NCBI GenBank assembly: GCA_947177425.1
Contig: CAMWUN010000007.1
Location: 1 to 64,000 of the forward strand
Direction: 5' to 3'
Length of the DNA stretch: 64,000 bases
Source of the DNA: an uncultured bacterium
GTDB lineage: Bacteria > Bacillota > Clostridia > Lachnospirales > Lachnospiraceae
Position 1 is the stretch's first letter, and the number at the start of each line of letters is the position of its first letter. The notes under the pieces were generated by a model. That model was not told where the DNA came from. It ran no database searches and saw only the letters and a list, made by a program, of their open reading frames with translations. The position numbers were made by a program, and so were the translations under genes. Below are positions 45,613-54,567 of this stretch, in pieces.

Positions 45613-46563
45613 TTACACCTTCTTTTCATTAAGCCCAATAAATTTTTCAATTTCTTCTGCGGAAGGCATTGATTTTTGAGCCCCTTTCCTTGTCACGGAT
45701 AATCCGCCTGCATAATTGGCATAACGGACTGCATCAAAGAAGCTGTCTCCCTTTTCAAGTCTTGTACAGAAAGCCCCGGCAAAAGTATCTCCTGCCGCAG
45801 TTGTATCGGCAACAGGCATCTCTATGGCCGGAATCATGACTTCGGCTGTTCCGTCTGTGGCATAAACGCCCTGTCCGCCCAGCTTAATGATTACATTTTT
45901 AACACCCTTTCCCATAAAATACCGGGCCGCACTTCTGGCGCTTTCCATATCAGATACTTCAATCCCTGACAGCATTTCAGCCTCGATCGCATTGGGCGAT
46001 ATATAATCCAGCATTTTGTATGTACTGTCCGGCAAACCTTCCGGCGGCACCGGCGCAGGATCCAGAAATGTCATGATATTTCGCTTTTGGGCATAATTTA
46101 TTGCCTGCACCACACATTCCATGGGAATTTCAAGCTGTAACATAATAATCTTAAGATTTGCCAGTTTATCAAGGGATTCAATTATCTCATTTCCCTTTAC
46201 CTTTTGATTTGCGCCCGGACAGACAATAATGCTGTTCTGGGCCTGACTGTCCAAGGCAATTATGGCAATTCCTGTGGGATTTTCTTTGTCTTCACGGATT
46301 CCTTCCGTATTTATATTTTGTCCTTCCAGTGTGTTTTTTACAATCTCTGCATTGGCATCGCTTCCCACTCTGCCAATCATCTGGACGCTTCCCCCGGTTC
46401 TTCCTGCGGCATAAGCCTGATTGGCTCCTTTTCCTCCCGGCGTAATCAATATGTCATCCGCCAGAACCGTTTCCCCTACCGCCGGCCTTTTTTTCAGTAC
46501 CACAGAGTAGTCCATGTTCAGACTTCCCACTACTGCAATTCTAATTTCCCCTGCTTCTGTCAT
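45613..46563 (-). CDS. rbsK: Ribokinase-family sugar kinase
   Basis: A 316-residue PfkB kinase, probably phosphorylating ribose released from nucleosides. It shows GSLNMDYSV, TPGGKGANQAYAAGRTGG and the catalytic DTTAAGDTFAGAF (GAGD is usual; here AAGD). I start at ATG 46563 with GGGGGGAA upstream; it overlaps the nucleoside hydrolase stop by 23 bases. Sixth gene of the nucleoside operon. True ribose specificity is inferred from context. Confidence 0.9.
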   Translation of the reverse strand: MTEAGEIRIAVVGSLNMDYSVVLKKRPAVGETVLADDILITPGGKGANQAYAAGRTGGSVQMIGRVGSDANAEIVKNTLEGQNINTEGIREDKENPTGIAIIALDSQAQNSIIVCPGANQKVKGNEIIESLDKLANLKIIMLQLEIPMECVVQAINYAQKRNIMTFLDPAPVPPEGLPDSTYKMLDYISPNAIEAEMLSGIEVSDMESARSAARYFMGKGVKNVIIKLGGQGVYATDGTAEVMIPAIEMPVADTTAAGDTFAGAFCTRLEKGDSFFDAVRYANYAGGLSVTRKGAQKSMPSAEEIEKFIGLNEKKV

Positions 46564-47533
46564 ACCTTGTTCCCCCCTTCTGTCCCAAACCTGCAATTGC
46601 TGAAATCATCATATCCCAAAACAGGTCAAAGTCCAGTTTGTCCCCTACATATACATTAGGCTCCTGCAGCTCTTTTCCTGAATTCATGCGGAAAAAATCA
46701 ATGCAGGTCATTCCATAGGTAAACTCACCCTTTGTCTCAATGTCCACCCGTAGATGTCTGGTTGTGAAAACCTTATGGTCAATCAGATACGCAACACAAC
46801 ATGCATCATTTACCGGAGCTCCGTTTTTTCCTGCCCGTTTTGAATTTGCATTATAAAAGCTCATAAAGTCATTGACAAACTCGCTCACCGGAGAATGGAT
46901 CTCCTGGATTCTTTTCATTATTTCCGGGGTGGCAACTGCCTGATAGGTTAAATCAAGTCCGCACATTACCTTTGGAATTCCACTTTCAAATACAATACGC
47001 GCCGCTTCCGCGTCACTCCAGATATTAAATTCTGCTGCGGGCGTAATATTCCCAAACCTTCCGCCTCCCATAATGACAAGCTGCTTTATCTTTTCTTCAA
47101 TTGCAGGCTCTCTTCTAAGCGCAAGGGCAACATTGGTCAAAGGCCCGGCGGCAACAATCGAAATGTCTCCATCCGATTCCATCAATGTATCAATCAGAAA
47201 ATCACATGCATGCTTTTCAACCGGTTTTCTTTTGGGTTCAAACAGCTTCGCTCCGTCAAGTCCCGACTTGCCATGTACAAAAGGCGCTGTATAAAGGGGT
47301 CTCACCAAAGGGCCTCTGCAGCCAGCCGCTACCGGAATGTCTGCTCCAATTATATCCATCGTAATCAGTGCGTTTCTTGTAGTCATTTCCAAAGGGGCAT
47401 TTCCGGCAACTGTCGTCACTCCCAGCAAATCTATCCCTGGGCTTCCCGCCGCAAGTAATATCGCCATCACATCGTCATGTCCGGGATCGCCATCATATAT
47501 CATTTTTTCCTTTATATCCATTTTTTCCATCAT
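46541..47533 (-). CDS. Inosine/uridine-preferring nucleoside hydrolase
   Basis: A 330-residue nucleoside N-ribohydrolase releasing base and ribose. The calcium/active-site cluster reads DGDPGHDDVMAILLA near the start, VAGNAPLEMTTRNAL follows, and FNIWSDAEAARIVFES carries the late catalytic region. AAAGGACA precedes the ATG. It follows the permease genes by about 40 bases, so imported nucleosides can be hydrolysed at once. Purine or pyrimidine preference is not predictable. Confidence 0.93.
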   Translation of the reverse strand: MMEKMDIKEKMIYDGDPGHDDVMAILLAAGSPGIDLLGVTTVAGNAPLEMTTRNALITMDIIGADIPVAAGCRGPLVRPLYTAPFVHGKSGLDGAKLFEPKRKPVEKHACDFLIDTLMESDGDISIVAAGPLTNVALALRREPAIEEKIKQLVIMGGGRFGNITPAAEFNIWSDAEAARIVFESGIPKVMCGLDLTYQAVATPEIMKRIQEIHSPVSEFVNDFMSFYNANSKRAGKNGAPVNDACCVAYLIDHKVFTTRHLRVDIETKGEFTYGMTCIDFFRMNSGKELQEPNVYVGDKLDFDLFWDMMISAIAGLGQKGGTRYDRSRGN

Positions 47534-47576
47534 AACTGTCCTTTCTTCTGGTTTGTGTCAATTATTTCTGTATCAT

Positions 47577-48512
47577 CTATCCTTTTGCCGGCGCAAGCAT
47601 TCTTCTACTGTTTTGCAGCATATGGACTGTCAGCATCAATATCGTCACAGCATAGGGAATTGCCTGGATGAACTGGCTGGGAACCGACAATCCCGGATAA
47701 GTCTCAATTAAAATAGCAATGGCGTTGGCAAACCCAAAAATCAGACCGCCGCGCAGAACCCCGTACGGCCTTGCATTCCCAAGACTGATAACCGCCAGCG
47801 CTATAAATCCGTTTCCTGCCGTCATATCCCTTACAAACATACTGGTCGCGCCTGTAGAAAGAAATGCCCCTCCTATTCCGCACAAAATCCCACAGATCAC
47901 AAAAGCCGAATATTTGATTTTCATTTCATCAATACCTACGCTTCTGGCTGCCTGCACATTTTCTCCAACAGCAATCAGATGTGCCCCATAAGGCGTCTTA
48001 TAGAAAATAAGACTGCACAGGACTACGCTGAAAAAGGCCATCCAGACAATCAGACTGTGTCCGCTGATTACAGAAAGTACAGGTATATTTTCGATAACCG
48101 GAATGTTCACCACCGGTATCATCGCAACTTTCTCAGGCTGGTAAGAACCTGACGAACCAAAAAATGTCTGTAATAAAAAGATTGTCATTGCAGATGCAAA
48201 GGTATTAATGGCAAAACCAGTCACAATATGATGGGCTTTATATTTGAATGTAAAAAAAGCCAGCATCAGACAGAGGAATATACTTGCCGCGCACCCTGCC
48301 AGTATTCCGAGAATCCAGCTTCCCGACATGGCATTTACTACAATGGAGAAAAATGCCGACACCAGCATAGCGCCTTCAAGCCCTATATTCATCACACCCA
48401 CTTTTCCGCAGAACAACCCTCCTATTGCCGCTAAGATCACAGGGGCAACCAGCTTAAACACAATAGCAAAAACTGATAAGTTTAATATTTGTTGGAAAAA
48501 GAAACTAGCCAT
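47577..48512 (-). CDS. Nucleoside ABC permease (NupQ-like)
   Basis: A 311-residue inner-membrane permease of the branched BPD_transp_2 type, with about nine helices and the family motifs FCGKVGVMNIGLEGAMLVSA and GFIALAVISLGNARP. I start at ATG 48512 (AAAGGAGG upstream), overlapping the preceding permease by eight bases. With NupP-like, NupO-like and BMP proteins it forms a guanosine/nucleoside importer as described in Bacillus. Confidence 0.9.
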   Translation of the reverse strand: MASFFFQQILNLSVFAIVFKLVAPVILAAIGGLFCGKVGVMNIGLEGAMLVSAFFSIVVNAMSGSWILGILAGCAASIFLCLMLAFFTFKYKAHHIVTGFAINTFASAMTIFLLQTFFGSSGSYQPEKVAMIPVVNIPVIENIPVLSVISGHSLIVWMAFFSVVLCSLIFYKTPYGAHLIAVGENVQAARSVGIDEMKIKYSAFVICGILCGIGGAFLSTGATSMFVRDMTAGNGFIALAVISLGNARPYGVLRGGLIFGFANAIAILIETYPGLSVPSQFIQAIPYAVTILMLTVHMLQNSRRMLAPAKG

Positions 48513-49563
48513 TCTTTTTAACCTCCTTTGCAAATTTTCTTTTATTCAGATAAGGAGTCAGCATTCTTGATGAAATCAGCATAATCATAATAACCTGTAT
48601 GATAAGCACCAGTTCCCGTGACACATCTGTATTCTGCTGCATAATCTGCCCGCCGACTTTCAAATAAGCAAAAAAGAAACTAATCAGCAGAACCCCGGCA
48701 GGATGGTTCGAGGCAAGCAGTGCAATGATAAGCCCGTCCCCGCCCATTCCGCTTGCAAAATCATCAAAAAATGACCTGTGTATTCCAAGCACTTCCACAG
48801 AGCCTGCCAGCCCGGACAGACCGCCGCTGACCGCAAAGCAGAAAATGGTAATAAGCTTAATGTTTAACCCCCCATACTGGGCGAAAACCTTATTCTGTCC
48901 TACTGTTTCCATGCGATAACCCAAAACACTGTGTTTCATTAAAAAATAAACCAGAACAACCATTGCCAGTGCAATCAGGATTCCTGCATGGGCAGTAATC
49001 AGCGAAGATATTTCTTTAAATTCCAGATATTCCGGTATATAGCGCATCCTGATAACGCCGCCGCTGTCAGGATCCCTGAAATAGGAATTGGTCATTCCCG
49101 ATGTCACAAGGGTGGCTATATAATTCAGCATCAGCGTTGTAACTACTTCATTGATATTAAAATAAGCCTTCAGCGCTCCCGCCACAGTTGCATAAATAAC
49201 GCCGCCGCATACTGCTGCCAGGAAAACTACGGCTATATGCAGCCCCTTTGGCAGGCCGGTCAAATAATTTCCCGCAATCGCTGTCATAAATGCGCCTATA
49301 TAGAACTGCCCCTGCACCCCCATATTAAAAAGTCCCGTCCTGAATGCCACAGATGCCGAAAGTCCAACTAATATGAGCGGTGTTACTTTATTGATAATGT
49401 TATTCATATAAAAGGTGTTGGACAGGGGCAGAACAAGAAGGCTCTTTATAGCAGACAAGGGTTCATCCGAAACCAGTAAAATCAAAAGGCAGCCCAGCAA
49501 TACGGCGATAACAATAGATAATACAGTCGATAATATGTTTGTATTCTTTAATTTCTGCTTCAT
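48505..49563 (-). CDS. Nucleoside ABC permease (NupP-like)
   Basis: A 352-residue permease partner. It has an N-terminal helix and the typical FRTGLFNMGVQGQFYIGAF and MGGDGLIIALLASNHPAG stretches. ATG 49563 follows GGAGGAATAG, just after the ATPase stop; the open frame extends further upstream but lacks a site. Works as a heterodimer with the next permease. Confidence 0.9.
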   Translation of the reverse strand: MKQKLKNTNILSTVLSIVIAVLLGCLLILLVSDEPLSAIKSLLVLPLSNTFYMNNIINKVTPLILVGLSASVAFRTGLFNMGVQGQFYIGAFMTAIAGNYLTGLPKGLHIAVVFLAAVCGGVIYATVAGALKAYFNINEVVTTLMLNYIATLVTSGMTNSYFRDPDSGGVIRMRYIPEYLEFKEISSLITAHAGILIALAMVVLVYFLMKHSVLGYRMETVGQNKVFAQYGGLNIKLITIFCFAVSGGLSGLAGSVEVLGIHRSFFDDFASGMGGDGLIIALLASNHPAGVLLISFFFAYLKVGGQIMQQNTDVSRELVLIIQVIMIMLISSRMLTPYLNKRKFAKEVKKNG

Positions 49564-49564
49564 C

Positions 49565-51112
49565 CTATTCCTCCGTCCCACTCGGGTTCTGTCGCCCATT
49601 CAATATATATTTCCCGATCTCATTTTCCGTAACCGAATCATCGTTATCGCGAACCGCCACCAGTTCCCCATTGTAAAGCATTCCGATTTTATCGCTTAAT
49701 CCCATAATTTCTGTAAGTTCTGCTGAAATCAGCAGAACGGCAGTTCCTTCGTTTCGCTGCTCAATAATCTTATTATGAATATACTCAATCGATGAGATAT
49801 CCACTCCCCGCGTAGGCTGGCAGGCTATCAGCAGATTCGGTTTCTTACTGATTTCCCGTGCCACAATGACCTTCTGGACATTCCCCCCGGACATGGATCC
49901 CACTAAAGCTGTTTCACTGTCCGCCTTTATTTCATACTCAGCAATTAAATCTCTTGCGTCTTTTCTGACCTCCTTCCAGTTCAGATAAGGCCCCTTATTA
50001 AACTTTCCGCTGTTATGGGAACATATGATAAAATTTTCAGCAACAGACTGGGTAAGACTTGAGCCCCGTAAATTCCTGTCATCAGGAATATATCCTATGG
50101 ATTCTTTTCTGAAATCAGATGTACTGATGCCCGTAATATCTTTTCCGTTATAAAATATCCTGCCCGATGAAGGTTTCAAAAAACCGATAATCGCATCGAT
50201 CAGTTCTGACTGCCCGTTTCCTTCCACTCCGGCAATTCCGAATATTTCCCCTGCCTTAATGGCAAAAGACATATCCCTGACCTTCAGCGCACCTCTTCTG
50301 TCCATTACATTCAGATGACTGACCTCGAAAATGGTTTTCCCATCTTTACATTCCACACGTTCCCTCTTGGGTTTTAGCTGACGCCCTATCATCAACCGCG
50401 TTATCTCATCCGGATTGGTTTCGCCTGTTTTCAGCGTTTTAATTGTCTGCCCGTTCCGAAGCACTGTAACAGAATCCGAAATGTCCATTACTTCCTTTAT
50501 TTTATGGGTAATCAATACTATCGTATAGCCGTCCTTCACCATCAGGCGCAGCGAGCAGAATAATTCTTCTGTTTCCTGGGGCGTTAATACTGCCGTCGGC
50601 TCATCCAGTATAATAATTTTCGCATTGTTGTAGAGCACCTTCAAAATTTCAATCCGCTGCTTTGCCCCTACAGACAAACGGTAAACCGGTTCATCAAAGT
50701 CTGCTGCCAGACCAAATTGTTTTGAAATTTTTTCCATCTGCTCCTTTTCCGACTTCCGGTCACAGAAAATCTTTTTTGTTTTTTCATTTCCAAGGGCAAT
50801 GTTCTGCGCCACTGTATAGGACGGAACCAGCATAAACTCCTGATGTACCATCCCCATACCATTTGCTATGGCTTCTTTGGGGCTTTTGAAATTCACTTCT
50901 TTTCCCGAAATATAAACCGCCCCTTTTGTTTTTTCCTCCAGACCGAACAGCACTTTCATCAACGTTGTTTTTCCAGCCCCGTTTTCACCTACCAGCGCGT
51001 GGATTTCTCCCTTTTTGACGCAAAAATTAACTCCGCTGTTAGCTACCGTGCCATTTGGATATATTTTATACATATCTTTCATTTCAATAACATTTTGAAT
51101 ATCCGTATCCAT
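49565..51112 (-). CDS. Nucleoside ABC ATPase (NupO-like, two-domain)
   Basis: A 515-residue double ABC ATPase. First module: GENGAGKTT, RLSVGAKQRIEILKVL and IIILDEPTAVLTPQE. Second module: a degenerate Walker A (GVEGNGQSE), MSGGNVQKVIVARE and LIACQPTRGVDISS. ATG at 51112 behind GGGAGGAA. It is separated from the binding-protein gene by an intercistronic hairpin. The family is shared with other BMP-dependent nucleoside importers, so the ligand is a nucleoside by context. Confidence 0.93.
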   Translation of the reverse strand: MDTDIQNVIEMKDMYKIYPNGTVANSGVNFCVKKGEIHALVGENGAGKTTLMKVLFGLEEKTKGAVYISGKEVNFKSPKEAIANGMGMVHQEFMLVPSYTVAQNIALGNEKTKKIFCDRKSEKEQMEKISKQFGLAADFDEPVYRLSVGAKQRIEILKVLYNNAKIIILDEPTAVLTPQETEELFCSLRLMVKDGYTIVLITHKIKEVMDISDSVTVLRNGQTIKTLKTGETNPDEITRLMIGRQLKPKRERVECKDGKTIFEVSHLNVMDRRGALKVRDMSFAIKAGEIFGIAGVEGNGQSELIDAIIGFLKPSSGRIFYNGKDITGISTSDFRKESIGYIPDDRNLRGSSLTQSVAENFIICSHNSGKFNKGPYLNWKEVRKDARDLIAEYEIKADSETALVGSMSGGNVQKVIVAREISKKPNLLIACQPTRGVDISSIEYIHNKIIEQRNEGTAVLLISAELTEIMGLSDKIGMLYNGELVAVRDNDDSVTENEIGKYILNGRQNPSGTEE

Positions 51113-51131
51113 ATTTCCTCCCTTACGAGTC

Positions 51132-51160
51132 AGGCACCCTCCAGATGCCGGAGGGTGCCT
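51132..51160. repeat. Perfect intercistronic hairpin after BMP gene
   Basis: Arms AGGCACCCTCC (51132-51142) and GGAGGGTGCCT (51150-51160), seven-base loop, no T run. It sits between the binding-protein and ATPase genes and could stabilise the upstream message, raising binding-protein output. Confidence 0.85.
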
Positions 51161-51166
51161 GTCCTG

Positions 51167-52201
51167 TTAATACAGTTCAGATTTAACTTCTATCTCACCG
51201 TTAACCAAAGCTTCCGTAATCTTTTTCATTTCTTCCTTTATAGAATCGGGAACATGTTCTTCATACAATTCATCTGTGGCAAGGCTGATGCAGTTCTCCT
51301 TAATTCCCCATAATTGGGAGGTTCCCATTTCAAGTTCGCCTTTTTGATACATCTCAATTGCATTATAAATTCCAGTTCCGCTGGTTTTCAGCATAGAGGT
51401 CAGCACGCTTCCCGGATACAGGCTGTTTTGATTGACGTCAACGCCGATTGTATATTTTCCTGCTTCATTCCCGGCTTCCAGGGTTCCCAGTCCGGCGCTT
51501 GCCCCTACATTAAATATGATATCTGCATTTTGGGAATTATACATGGCCATGGCAAGTTCTTTCGCTTTCGGCGCATTAACCGCATCCCCCACATAGGATT
51601 TCAGGACTTCAATCTCACTGTCTACATAATGTGCGCCCTGTTCATATCCGTCGTAAAAGTCATTTATCGTGGGCGAATCCATTACCCCGATAAAGCCAAT
51701 CACCTTCTCGGGATTTGTACCCTCCAGTTCCGTATTGGCAGTCACCAGCGCTGCAAATGCCCCTGCCAGAAAAGAGCCTTCACACTGGTTATACATTGAA
51801 TTGAATATATTTGGTCTTACTTCTGTCATGGTAGTGTCCATTACAAAAAAGTCCTGTTCGGGATATTTGTCTGCCAGTTCCAGAACGATATCGCTTGTTT
51901 TTCCTGTCAGCGTAACAATAATGTCATATTCGCCGCTTACAGCCAGCGCCTCTATGGCCGGCTGGTAATCCGCCTGGTCAGAGCCGCCCTCTATCAGTTT
52001 TGCTTTAATGCCAAGCTCCTTTTCCGCCCTGAGAACACCTTCTTTATTTCCGTCAAAATAAGCATTATCGCCAAAGCTGCCATTTGCATAAAGAACAACG
52101 CTCAATGTTTCTTTTTCACTTGTTTCCTTCTGTGCACACCCTGATATTAATGCTACAGCCATAATAACCGCCGCCCCAAATAAAGTTCCACGTCTTTTCA
52201 T
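51167..52201 (-). CDS. BMP-family nucleoside-binding lipoprotein
   Basis: A 344-residue substrate-binding lipoprotein (PnrA/BmpA/NupN type) with lipobox ISGC (cysteine about 21). The fold markers SFGDNAYFDGNKEG, VTLTGKTSDIVLELADKYPE and VIGFIGVMDSPTINDFYDGY match BMP proteins that bind purine nucleosides. ATG 52201 follows GGAGGGCGG. It is first gene of the operon, behind a strong promoter with a direct-repeat element. Confidence 0.92.
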   Translation of the reverse strand: MKRRGTLFGAAVIMAVALISGCAQKETSEKETLSVVLYANGSFGDNAYFDGNKEGVLRAEKELGIKAKLIEGGSDQADYQPAIEALAVSGEYDIIVTLTGKTSDIVLELADKYPEQDFFVMDTTMTEVRPNIFNSMYNQCEGSFLAGAFAALVTANTELEGTNPEKVIGFIGVMDSPTINDFYDGYEQGAHYVDSEIEVLKSYVGDAVNAPKAKELAMAMYNSQNADIIFNVGASAGLGTLEAGNEAGKYTIGVDVNQNSLYPGSVLTSMLKTSGTGIYNAIEMYQKGELEMGTSQLWGIKENCISLATDELYEEHVPDSIKEEMKKITEALVNGEIEVKSELY

Positions 52202-52320
52202 CTTTCCGCCCTCCCGGTTTGTTGTTTGTAAAAAATCTTCCAGTTGCAAAATAATTTTTTTTGATAAGCCACACGCTTCTTGTGATTAATATGTATCCTC
52301 CTCTCCCTTTTTATTAACGA

Positions 52321-52346
52321 AACTATTTTCCTAAACAATTTTCCTA
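52321..52346. repeat. 13-bp tandem direct repeat at nucleoside-operon start site
   Basis: AACTATTTTCCTA (52321-52333) is followed at once by AACAATTTTCCTA (52334-52346), one mismatch. It begins at the predicted transcription start of the minus-strand nucleoside operon, a good position for a repressor site. Confidence 0.75.
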
Positions 52347-52353
52347 TGCAATA

Positions 52354-52382
52354 ATGATACATCTAAGTGTATTTTTTGTCAA
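52354..52382 (-). promoter_or_regulatory. Promoter of nucleoside operon
   Basis: Minus-strand -35 TTGACA (52377-52382), 17-bp spacer, -10 TATCAT (52354-52359). The tandem repeat just downstream is a candidate operator. Confidence 0.88.
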
Positions 52383-52426
52383 TCCTTTTATATACTGCCA
52401 AATATATACAATAATACAGGCCGCAA

Positions 52427-52438
52427 ATTATGCATAAT
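52427..52438. promoter_or_regulatory. 12-bp palindrome between divergent promoters
   Basis: A perfect palindrome ATTATGCATAAT lies between the nucleoside-operon promoter and the LacI-kinase promoter. LacI-type proteins bind palindromes, so it is a candidate operator; not proven. Confidence 0.45.
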
Positions 52439-52461
52439 GCACATTTGAGTCATCCGGGTTA

Positions 52462-52490
52462 TTGACATATTTTTTTTTATGTTACATAAT
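52462..52490 (+). promoter_or_regulatory. Promoter of LacI-kinase gene
   Basis: Perfect -35 TTGACA (52462-52467), 17-bp spacer of mostly T, -10 CATAAT (52485-52490). A leader hairpin with 7-bp GTCAAAG/CTTTGAC ends plus inner pairing (52493-52528) follows at the start site. Confidence 0.85.
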
Positions 52491-52603
52491 AAGTCAAAGC
52501 CCCCACAGCAAGCTGCGGGGACTTTGACCCTTGCGGCAGCCGCCAGATGGACATGCCAGCATATCCGCCCGTTGCCCGCGGAAATAAAAACAAAGGAGCT
52601 TTT

Positions 52604-54508
52604 ATGACGATCAAAGAAATTGCTGCACTTGCCGGCGTATCTGTATCTACTGTTTCCAAAATCATGAATGGCAAAGATGGAAATATTAACCCGGCCACCC
52701 GCAGCCGTGTTCTGAAAATTGCAAAAGAACACCATTATGAACCTTACAGCACAATCAAAAATATTACAGCCCCAAGAAAATTTCTGATTGGCCTGCTGGT
52801 GAAATCCTTCTGCTCTTCCAGTATGATGATAGGCGGTATTCTGGAAACCGCACAGAAATATGGATACCAGCTTCTTCTTTTTAACAGTGAAAATTCTCTG
52901 CCACAGGAACTGAAACATATCACAGCCCTTTGCAACAGTCGTGTTGATGGGGTAATTTGGGAACCTGTCGGGGAACAAAGTATAGAATATGAGCATTTTT
53001 TTACAAAACAAAATATTCCTATCTGCTATTTAAATGCTCCAGAGGGCTTTCCATCTTATGCAATTGATTTCAGAAAAGCCGGTTACGATCTTACGCAGGA
53101 ATTAATCAGTCACAAGCACACACATATTACCTGTCTGCTCAGAAAAGATGATTCCCTCTCTTCCATGATTTTGGATGGTTTTCAGAAATGTTTATATGAT
53201 AATAAAATTACATTTGAGGAACAGCAGGTTTTATATGCGCCGGTAGAAAACTGCTATACTTCTATTATTGCACAAAGGCTGACCGGCATCATAAGCGCCC
53301 ACTATTCTGACGCGCTCATGCTGTATGAACAGTTAGAGCATCTGCACTATTATGTTCCCTCTTCCCTGTCCTTAGCCAGCCTGAGCAATTCAGAACAGAG
53401 CGCAGAGTATCCTTATATTTCCTGTATGCCGATTCCTTATTATGCATTTGGATGCCATGTCTGCAAAGCGCTGATTGAAAAATGCGAAAAGTCTGTCCAA
53501 AACAGCGCTCCGCCTCTTTTTACGCCAGACTGTGCCCTGACACACAAAAAAAGCATCTGGGTCCCATCCTCTCTGCGCCTGAAAAAGCTGGTAGTTGCAG
53601 GCAGTATCAATATGGACCTTACTTTTATTGTCAACCGCCTTCCCCAGGCTGGTAAAACCACGGAAATCCTTACTTCTGTAATTTCCGTAGGCGGCAAAGG
53701 CGTTAACCAGTCAGTGGGGGTAGCAAAGCTTGGACGCGAAGTGGCTTTGATTGGAAAGCTTGGCAACGATTTTGACTCAAGCCTGATTCTGAATACACTG
53801 GAAAAGGAACATGTCACTGCCCACGGAATTTACAGAGATATAAATATGCCTACCGGAAAAGCATATATCTATACAGGGGAAGATGGGGAGAGCACTATCA
53901 CGGTTCTTTCCGGGGCAAACCAGAATCTTATGCCGGAAGACATTCAGAAGCAGCGGCATCTTTTTGCCAACGCAGGATTCTGCCTTCTCTCAACCGAAAT
54001 TCCCCTGGATGCTGTTATGGAAGCCGCAAAAATTGCGCACGCCTGCGATGTAAAAGTCATTTTAAAACCTGCCGTTTTACAGGCTGTTCCTGATGAACTT
54101 CTGTCTCTGACAGATATTTTCATCCCAAACCAAAAGGAAGCCGCAGCCCTTTGCCCCCATGAAACTTCAACCGAAGAACAGGCGGAATATTTTTTCGGTA
54201 AAGGAGCTGCAACAGTTATCATCACGTTAGGCCATATGGGATGCTATCTTAAAAATGAAAAAGAATCCCTCTTTTTCCCGGCGGAGAACTTTGCTTCCAT
54301 TGACACTACCGGCGGCGCCGATGCCTTTATAAGCGCCCTGGCTTCTTATCTGACGGAAGGATACTCTGTGTACAGCGCTATCCGTATAGCTTCTTATGCT
54401 GCCGGATTCTGCATATCACGCCAGGGTGTCGTTTCCGCCCTTGTAGACCGCAGCACCCTTGAAACATATATCACACAGCACGCTCCAACCCTGTTATCAC
54501 AAAAATAA
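52604..54508 (+). CDS. LacI regulator fused to PfkB ribokinase-like domain
   Basis: A 634-residue fusion. Residues 1-50 are a LacI HTH (MTIKEIAALAGVSVSTVSKI, 20 residues), and 58-310 a LacI ligand domain. From about 327 a full PfkB kinase begins (VAGSINMDLTFIV, GGKGVNQSVGVAKLG), ending in DTTGGADAF, where the usual GAGD is GGAD but the catalytic Asp (about 573) is kept. AAAGGAG precedes ATG 52604. It is divergent from the nucleoside operon and probably represses it; the kinase half may sense or phosphorylate ribose. A fusion is certain from the unbroken frame; function is inference. Confidence 0.85.
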   Translation: MTIKEIAALAGVSVSTVSKIMNGKDGNINPATRSRVLKIAKEHHYEPYSTIKNITAPRKFLIGLLVKSFCSSSMMIGGILETAQKYGYQLLLFNSENSLPQELKHITALCNSRVDGVIWEPVGEQSIEYEHFFTKQNIPICYLNAPEGFPSYAIDFRKAGYDLTQELISHKHTHITCLLRKDDSLSSMILDGFQKCLYDNKITFEEQQVLYAPVENCYTSIIAQRLTGIISAHYSDALMLYEQLEHLHYYVPSSLSLASLSNSEQSAEYPYISCMPIPYYAFGCHVCKALIEKCEKSVQNSAPPLFTPDCALTHKKSIWVPSSLRLKKLVVAGSINMDLTFIVNRLPQAGKTTEILTSVISVGGKGVNQSVGVAKLGREVALIGKLGNDFDSSLILNTLEKEHVTAHGIYRDINMPTGKAYIYTGEDGESTITVLSGANQNLMPEDIQKQRHLFANAGFCLLSTEIPLDAVMEAAKIAHACDVKVILKPAVLQAVPDELLSLTDIFIPNQKEAAALCPHETSTEEQAEYFFGKGAATVIITLGHMGCYLKNEKESLFFPAENFASIDTTGGADAFISALASYLTEGYSVYSAIRIASYAAGFCISRQGVVSALVDRSTLETYITQHAPTLLSQK

Positions 54509-54521
54509 CCAGTCCAGATAC

Positions 54522-54562
54522 AAAAAATGCATTCAGGTAGTATAAAAAATACCTGAATGCAT
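54522..54562 (-). terminator. Terminator of PIN-like gene
   Basis: Perfect 13-bp arms ATGCATTCAGGTA (54527-54539) and TACCTGAATGCAT (54550-54562) followed on the minus strand by six T. It also separates the convergent LacI-kinase gene. Confidence 0.88.
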
Positions 54563-54567
54563 CTGTC

